Origin: an uncultured Litorilinea sp. | GTDB lineage: Bacteria; Chloroflexota; Anaerolineae; Caldilineales; Caldilineaceae | Reading direction: 5' to 3' | Length of the DNA: 10,662 nucleotides | NCBI GenBank assembly: GCA_946885925.1 | Contig: CAMPHP010000052.1 | Span: forward strand, 1 to 10,662 | Program-made: the position numbers and the translations under genes | Notes under the pieces: model-generated | Told to the model about the DNA's origin: nothing | What the model saw: the letters and a program-made list of their open reading frames with translations, nothing else | The model's database searches: none | Part shown: piece after piece, positions 6,306-10,662 of the stretch | How the letters are laid out: each line of letters starts with the position of its first letter | Numbering within the stretch: the stretch's first letter is position 1

Positions 6306-6334
6306 ATTATAACGAAGCCCCTACGCGTGGGCAA
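6306..6334 (-). promoter_or_regulatory. Sigma70-type promoter of the glycosyltransferase gene
   Basis: -35 TTGCCC (6334-6329, four of six), 17-bp spacer, -10 TATAAT (6311-6306, perfect). It lies between the stop of the flippase gene (6354) and the glycosyltransferase. The predicted start near 6299 gives a ~71-nt leader to the ATG at 6228, or an almost leaderless message from the GTG at 6297. Confidence 0.6.
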
Positions 6335-6353
6335 ATCATCCATGCAAGTAGTA

Positions 6354-7682
6354 TCAAGCGTTTCGTAGGTTGTTTGTCAATCTTTGTACTAGCCAGAGTG
6401 CCACCACAGCCCCAAATGCCTGGGCGGCGACTGTTCCCCACGCAGCACCCACGGCTCCATTGAGCATTGCCCCCACAGGCAGCAGGAGGGTCAACAAGAG
6501 GAGATGGAAGAGGCTGACGCCAAAGCCTATCCCTGCTCGTCCTATCACCAAGAGCCAGGTCGTTGCATAGAGTTCGAGAAAGAAGAGCGGGGCTTGCCAC
6601 ACCAACCAGGCCAATGCAATCGCAGCCTCCTTCTCTGCCGCTCCGTTTGCGCTGCCATTTGCACCATCTGCTGCGCTGTCTGTTATACCGTAGATCAAGC
6701 GCAGAATTGGCGTCGCCAAAACGTCTGTCATAAGCGCCGCCAATACGCAGAGAATCAGACCGACACCCAACAACGTCCTTGCCAAGTGTGTTGCACGAGC
6801 GGGTGAGGTGGGATAGAGACGGGCAAGTGTTGGGTAGACACCGCGCCACAGACTTTGCAGCAGCTTGATTCCCACACGCACCAGATTATAGGCTGCGCTA
6901 TAGACGCCCAGGAGCCGGGTATCTCCAAAGAGGCTGAGCAGAAGGATGTCGAGCCGTTGTAGAAGTACATCGGTCAGGCTCAGACCAAAGAAGGGGAGCG
7001 TCCCTTCTGCCATCTGCCGCCAGGAAAGAGAAGCAGGTAGTTGGGGAGTCGCCAATAAGCGGCTGGCAAACAAGATGCCCAACGCCACCACCATGCCGAT
7101 CCCTTGCGCCACAACGACCACCAAGAGCAGATCCGCCACCGTGCGTTGCTCTCCGATCAACCATGCACTAAAGAGCAGGATCAGCAGATTGGTGATGAGT
7201 TCAACAGTAAAGGCCAGTTCAAGACGTTCGCCAGCTTGGAAGATGGTTGCGGCGGCAGAGGTGACAGCAAAGAGGGGAAGTGATGCACCCACCCAAAAGA
7301 TCGCCATGCGCGTGATGGGAGGATAGGGCAGCACCGTTGTCAATCCAGCTAGCACCAGCCAGAGCAGCAGCGCGGCTGCTCCTTGTACCAGCACGCTGCG
7401 CGTGAAATAGGCGCGGCGCAGGTGGGGTGCTTGGGCAAGCTCACGCACCACCCAGAGTGGCAGTCCCATCTCGCACAACACCTGGCTGATATTGAGATAG
7501 GCCATTGCCACTGTATATTGGCCGAGCGCCTCTAGCCCCAACCCGCGTGCGACCAGGAGTTGGACGAGAAAGCTGACGATAATGCGCCAAAGGTTGGCGC
7601 TTGCCAGCGCGCCCGTGTTGACGAGGACGCGCCGCCGGAGGGAAGCCGAGCCAGCGAAGATTTGCCCAGTGAAGAGTTTCAC
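6354..7682 (-). CDS. MOP-superfamily polysaccharide flippase (Wzx-like)
   Basis: 442-residue integral membrane protein with about 12-14 hydrophobic segments. Proteins of this family flip lipid-linked oligosaccharide or polysaccharide units across the cytoplasmic membrane. Family marks: N-terminal 'LVNTGALASANLWRIIVSFL' with 'ARGLGLEALGQYTVAMAYLN' (45-64), and central 'QRLDILLLSLFGDTRLLGVYSAAYNLV' (242-268). This last is the typical R-x-D...G.YSAA signature of the polysaccharide-biosynthesis group. The length is normal. Residues about 334-352 are a low-complexity Gly/Ala/Asn/Ser loop between membrane segments, probably a tolerated loop expansion. Start: GTG at 7682, 27 bp after the stop of the YdjM-like gene, without a strong Shine-Dalgarno; likely co-transcribed with it. 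The next gene is a glycosyltransferase, so the substrate may be the glycan that enzyme helps build (inference). Family call is confident; substrate unknown. Confidence 0.87.
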   Translation of the reverse strand: MKLFTGQIFAGSASLRRRVLVNTGALASANLWRIIVSFLVQLLVARGLGLEALGQYTVAMAYLNISQVLCEMGLPLWVVRELAQAPHLRRAYFTRSVLVQGAAALLLWLVLAGLTTVLPYPPITRMAIFWVGASLPLFAVTSAAATIFQAGERLELAFTVELITNLLILLFSAWLIGEQRTVADLLLVVVVAQGIGMVVALGILFASRLLATPQLPASLSWRQMAEGTLPFFGLSLTDVLLQRLDILLLSLFGDTRLLGVYSAAYNLVRVGIKLLQSLWRGVYPTLARLYPTSPARATHLARTLLGVGLILCVLAALMTDVLATPILRLIYGITDSAADGANGSANGAAEKEAAIALAWLVWQAPLFFLELYATTWLLVIGRAGIGFGVSLFHLLLLTLLLPVGAMLNGAVGAAWGTVAAQAFGAVVALWLVQRLTNNLRNA

Positions 7683-7709
7683 GGTGAATGGTTTTGCAAG
7701 TAGGAGTAA

Positions 7710-8246
7710 CTAACGCGGCGGACGACCTGTTAAGAGAAATGTGAGCAGACGCTTTGGCTGGTAAAGACGATGCCGCCAGACGAACCAGGCCAAGGCTACC
7801 ATGCCGCCAATCTCCCAAATCCATAATTCGGGGCGGCGAGTGAAGGCATACCAGTAGGCTTTGCCGATTTCTTCCTGTTCTGAACCTCGTTTGCGCCAGA
7901 CGTGAAAGTGCCAGCCGCGCAAGGGCCAATAGAAGGTGTCATGGAAAAACCAGATGCGGTCGAGAACGGCATGGCCTAGAATAGCCAACCCATATACTGC
8001 CCCCTTGGGCCAGTGCCGCCAGATCCAGATTGCCACGGTGAGGTACGCAAGGAGTGTATGGGCAAAGAGTACAGCGGATTTGTGTTTGGGATAGAAATGA
8101 ATGACAGCCAGTGGTTTGTCAACGAGGTCAGAACCCATTGCCGCTAGGGCGACACCTCTGTAATCGGCATCGGGCGCTACATGCAGTGTATCTTGCAGCA
8201 GCGTGAGGGTAAGCCAGGTATAGGCAACATGCGATGGCGGTAGCAA
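7710..8246 (-). CDS. YdjM/DUF457-like membrane-bound metal-dependent hydrolase family protein
   Basis: 178-residue polytopic membrane protein with about four hydrophobic segments. The layout of conserved polar residues in and near membrane segments matches the YdjM/DUF457 'membrane-bound metal-dependent hydrolase' group. H6 stands in 'LPPSHVAYTW', then 'GSDLVDKP' (38-45) corresponds to the family's G-x-x-x-P-D-x-D region, 'SAVLFAHTLL' (57-66) gives H63, and 'GHAVLDRIW' (91-99) gives H92 and D96. These could bind a metal; the hydrolase activity of the family is largely predicted, and phospholipid-like substrates are sometimes proposed. Residues 105-145 are Trp/His-rich and basic. The start is TTG at 8246 with only a weak GGAA before it, kept because the N-terminal His motif would otherwise be lost (next in-frame Met is residue 37). 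It begins 12 bp after the permease stop and precedes a flippase by 27 bp, so it sits within a transcription unit. Membrane protein: sure. Family: moderately sure. Confidence 0.7.
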   Translation of the reverse strand: MLPPSHVAYTWLTLTLLQDTLHVAPDADYRGVALAAMGSDLVDKPLAVIHFYPKHKSAVLFAHTLLAYLTVAIWIWRHWPKGAVYGLAILGHAVLDRIWFFHDTFYWPLRGWHFHVWRKRGSEQEEIGKAYWYAFTRRPELWIWEIGGMVALAWFVWRHRLYQPKRLLTFLLTGRPPR

Positions 8247-8258
8247 GGGTGTTCCAGT

Positions 8259-9208
8259 CTAGGCTCCGCGTTCTTCGCGGATATAGGGCTGGCCCAATGC
8301 GGCAGGTGCTGCCATGCGCCGCCGCATCGCAGCACGCGAACCGATGATGAGCACGATGACGGTAAAGAGATAGGGCAGCATGTTGGTGAAATAGCCAAGG
8401 GCCGGGTTTCGCAAAAAGATGCCCACATTTTGTAGATCGAGTGGCAGGCGGCGGATGGCTCCAAATAGATAGGAGCCAATGGCAGCGCGTACTGGGTTCC
8501 ATTGGGCAAAGATGACCAACCCAACGGCGATCCAGCCTTGCCCAGAGGTAATGCCTTCAAGCCAGCGGGGGGAGGCTGCCAATGTTAAGGCTGCACCCCC
8601 AATCCCCGCCAGCGTCCCACCAATAAAGACATATAAATAGCGCAAGGCGAAAACATTAATGCCTTGTACATCTGCCGCGGCGGGATATTCGCCAATCGCG
8701 CGCAACTCCAGCCCAGGACGGGTGCGGTAGATGTAGAACCAGGCCAATGGAATGAGCAGAAAACCTAGATAGACAATGACGTTGTGGTTAAAGAAAATCG
8801 GGCCGAGGATTGGAATGTCAGCCAGAAGTGGGATGGCGAAACCGGGCAAGCGTGGTGCTTGGGGAACATCAACCAAAGGCGCACCCACGACCGAGGCCAA
8901 CCCCATGCCACAAAGGTCAACGCTAACCCGCTTACCACTTGGTCGGCGTGGAGCGTGACTGTGACAAAGGCGTGGAGCAGGGCCAATACGCCACCCACCA
9001 AGGCTGCGGCCAATAGCCCTATCCAGGCATTGCCAGTCAGATAGGCTACACCATAGGCGCTCATGGCCCCCAGGACCATCATGCCTTCGACGCCCAAGTT
9101 TAAGACTCCTGATCGTTCGGCAAAGATCTCACCAATGGTCGCAAAGAGAATACTCGTGCCAGTGCGGATGCCAGAGGCGAGTAGATTGACGATGAGGGCT
9201 AGTTCCAT
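8259..9208 (-). pseudogene. ABC transporter permease 2 of BMP/nucleoside family, frameshifted
   Basis: Second permease of a nucleoside-type (BMP family, COG1079-like) importer, split over two frames. The N-terminal part (9208 to about 8900, 102 residues) starts 'MELALIVNLLASGIR' and carries the family motif 'ERSGVLNLGVEGMM' (31-44) and 'ADQVVSGLALTF' (88-99). The rest (8906 to 8259) continues with 'GLASVVG...', 'ELRAIGEYPAAADVQGIN' and 'GQGWIAVGLVIFAQWNP', all typical of the same permease. The break lies in the C-run 8901-8904: one extra base gives 'ALTFVAWGLASVVG' and a normal 316-residue protein. In-frame reading past the break runs on to a stop at 8765 with no family likeness. The second part has no Shine-Dalgarno before its ATG at 8906. 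This is either a true single-base deletion, making the importer non-functional, or a sequencing/assembly error in a homopolymer; all flanking genes are intact, which favours error or a very recent mutation. Start ATG 9208 has AAGG 9 nt upstream. Confidence 0.85.
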
Positions 9209-9324
9209 GAATAGTGCCTTATTGCTGCGAACGTGCGCTGTTGTTGGCTTGGTAAAGCGAACTTGTTCTCGGTTGAACCTTCCTCGACGCCAAGGGTTCC
9301 CGGCTCCGAGAAAGGTGTTCTGGA

Positions 9325-10440
9325 CTAGGTACGCGCTAGGCGTATGCGATAGTGGAGCATCATTTCGCCGCCAACGACGACAAAGAGGATGATCCCCTGT
9401 AACAGTTGGGCGATGCCCGCGGGCTGAATGGCGTCTGCACCAACCAAGAGACCCCCCAGGAGATAGGAAACCAAGATGATGCCTAGTGGATTGAGCTTTG
9501 CCAACCACGCCACAATGATTGCCGTAAAGCCATAACCTGGTGAGAAGCGTTCTTGCAAACGGTGGACAACGCCTGACACTTCGCTCATTCCTGCCAAACC
9601 CGCTAAGCCACCGCTAAGAGCCATGACCAAAATAATGTTGCGTGTGAGGTTCATTCCAGCGTAGCGTGCGGCACGCGGATTGTCACCAATAACGGCCACT
9701 TCAAAACCCCAACGCGTGCGCTGCCAGATCACCCATAAGATGAGGGCGACGATAATGGCGATGAAAATGCCAAAGTGCGCTGTCAACCCGCGCAAAAAGG
9801 GAAAGGTATTCGCATAGTCGGTGAAGCGGGGCATCCAAGCTGTGCGCTCGAACTGCGGTGTCAAGCCAAAGCCTCGTTCGCTCCAAGGACCGTAAACAAA
9901 GAAGTTGTTCCACAAGATTGCTACATAATTCAGCATCAATGTGGTGATGATCTCGTTGACATTGAGCTTGGCCTTGAGAATGCCAGGGATAATGCCCCAA
10001 ATAGCTCCCCCAACAAAGCCTGCGATTGCCGTTGTCATGAGCATTAACCACGATGGCGAGTCCGCAGGTAGCCAGTGCAGCGCAACGCCCGTTGCCATGA
10101 ACGCGCCCAGAAAAAGCTGCCCCTCTGCCCCAATATTCCAGAGACGCATCCGAAAGGCAATGGACACACCGAGTGCCGCCAGGATCAGGGGTGTTGCTTT
10201 AATGGTGGTGTCTGACCAGCCATAGGCGGAACCATAGGCCAATTCTGCCATGCGCCGGTAGACTACCCAGGGATTGGCCCCAATCAGCGCCAGCAGTCCA
10301 GCCCCCACCAGCAAAGCCAGGGGTACTAAGATCACGGGGGATAACCAGCGCAGCCAGCGTGGTTGCACTGGCACACGTTCAAACTGTAGACGTAGCGATG
10401 CGGGTTTGCTGGTTGTGGCAGATGTTGTAGAAGAAGTCAT
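9325..10440 (-). CDS. ABC transporter permease 1, BMP/nucleoside family
   Basis: 371-residue inner-membrane permease of the branched-chain/nucleoside superfamily (COG4603-like, compare Bacillus NupB/YufP). With permease 2 it forms the transmembrane channel of an importer fed by a BMP-type lipoprotein, usually for nucleosides; purine or other ligands cannot be excluded. Visible marks: cytoplasmic basic N-terminus (about 1-35), a first membrane span (34-54), 'NIGAEGQLFLGAF' (102-114), 'KLNVNEIITTLMLNYVA' (158-173), 'VIGDNPRAARYAGMN' (250-264), which is the probable coupling loop to the ATPase, and 'GYGFTAIIVAWLAKLNPLG' (302-320). About ten hydrophobic segments; length normal. Start ATG 10440 has AGGA 7 nt upstream and lies 21 bp after the ATPase stop. 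The gap to permease 2 is 116 bp, longer than usual in such operons, and I see no gene in it. Family call is confident, substrate inferred. Confidence 0.92.
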   Translation of the reverse strand: MTSSTTSATTSKPASLRLQFERVPVQPRWLRWLSPVILVPLALLVGAGLLALIGANPWVVYRRMAELAYGSAYGWSDTTIKATPLILAALGVSIAFRMRLWNIGAEGQLFLGAFMATGVALHWLPADSPSWLMLMTTAIAGFVGGAIWGIIPGILKAKLNVNEIITTLMLNYVAILWNNFFVYGPWSERGFGLTPQFERTAWMPRFTDYANTFPFLRGLTAHFGIFIAIIVALILWVIWQRTRWGFEVAVIGDNPRAARYAGMNLTRNIILVMALSGGLAGLAGMSEVSGVVHRLQERFSPGYGFTAIIVAWLAKLNPLGIILVSYLLGGLLVGADAIQPAGIAQLLQGIILFVVVGGEMMLHYRIRLART

Positions 10441-10461
10441 GCAGCATCCTACTTGCAGATT

Positions 10462-10662
10462 TTAAGCCTGAACACCGGCCATCATCAGACCAATTTTGTC
10501 AAGCGTAGCTTCGTCGTCTCTCATTTCACCCACAATTCTGCCCTCAAAGAGAACGACAATCCGGTCAGACATAGCAAAGATTTCATCTAAATCTTCAGAA
10601 ATGAGCAGAATGGCCCCGCCATGATTGCGCTCATTGATCAGAATACTACGCACATTTTCTGT
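10462..10662 (-). CDS. ABC transporter ATP-binding protein, nucleoside type (C-terminal end, partial)
   Basis: The last 66 residues of a gene that enters from the right edge, with its frame open and in phase at the edge (ACA-GAA-AAT...). 'AILLISEDLDEIFAMSDRIVVLFEGRIVGE' is the end of the second nucleotide-binding domain of the RbsA/COG3845-type double ATPases that power BMP-family nucleoside importers (compare YufO/NupA). The position of the switch-region His is occupied by Glu in 'ISEDLDE'; this is common in the second, degenerate half of these proteins, which often relies on the first half for hydrolysis (family knowledge). Walker A, Walker B and the signature motif lie outside the window, so intactness cannot be judged. 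It is followed after 21 bp by permease 1, clearly the same operon. Confidence 0.88.
   Translation of the reverse strand, partial: TENVRSILINERNHGGAILLISEDLDEIFAMSDRIVVLFEGRIVGEMRDDEATLDKIGLMMAGVQA

Noticed and set aside
8895..8910. Programmed -1 ribosomal frameshift producing full-length permease 2
   Set aside because: A -1 shift at TGG-GGT would restore the right frame, but there is no X-XXY-YYZ slippery heptamer and no evident upstream Shine-Dalgarno-like stimulator. ABC permeases are not known to use one. A mutation or sequencing error is simpler.
9209..9324. A small gene or regulatory RNA in the 116-bp gap between the two permeases
   Set aside because: The frame of permease 2 stays open upstream into the gap, but its translation is basic, not membrane-like, and has no ribosome binding site. 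Only a weak GAAC-TT-GTTC dyad (9259-9268) is seen.

Overview
The window looks like chromosomal DNA of a bacterium of the Chloroflexota (Anaerolineae/Caldilineae type). This is an inference from protein style: secreted proteins carrying a 'Y-[LM]-P-[LM]-L-R-N' motif just after the signal peptide, a seven-bladed Vgb/NHL-type propeller, and a nucleoside-type ABC importer next to cell-envelope glycan genes. No rRNA or other marker gene is present to fix the taxonomy. G+C content is moderate. All nine genes I can support lie on the minus strand, so the window reads from right to left.

Right part (10662 to 7710): the tail of a BMP/nucleoside-family ABC importer operon. It holds the last 66 codons of a two-domain ATPase (cut by the window edge), permease 1 (intact), and permease 2. 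Permease 2 is split by a one-base frameshift in a run of four C (8901-8904); adding one base restores a normal 316-residue protein. A small multipass membrane protein of the YdjM/DUF457 'membrane-bound metal-dependent hydrolase' type follows after 12 bp.

Middle part (7682 to 4753): a 442-residue MOP-superfamily polysaccharide flippase (Wzx-like) begins 27 bp downstream of the YdjM-like gene. Next comes a GT4-type glycosyltransferase with its own good-looking sigma70-type promoter and an odd N-terminal tail of Ser/Thr/Pro-rich sequence plus tetrapeptide repeats. These two genes suggest assembly and export of a surface glycan.

Left part (4623 to 162): three exported proteins, each a separate unit with a sizeable flanking region. 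They are a seven-bladed Vgb/NHL-like propeller with a clear promoter and ribosome binding site, a GH39/GH5-like clan GH-A glycosidase, and a second, more divergent GH-A-like protein with a short CARDB-like C-terminal strand region. The intergenic regions are unusually structured. There is a 10-bp palindrome (LacI-type operator candidate) at the predicted transcription start of the glycosidase, with three tandem 14-bp repeats behind it. Duplications of the stop-codon-bearing sequence follow two genes. A shared ~22-nt hairpin module lies downstream of both glycosidase-like genes.

Taken together, the region combines nucleoside uptake, glycan assembly/export and secreted glycan-active or glycan-binding proteins. 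That the left and middle parts form one functional glycan locus is only an inference from adjacency. I found no phage, transposase, CRISPR, tRNA or rRNA. No gene-free stretch exceeds 300 bp.
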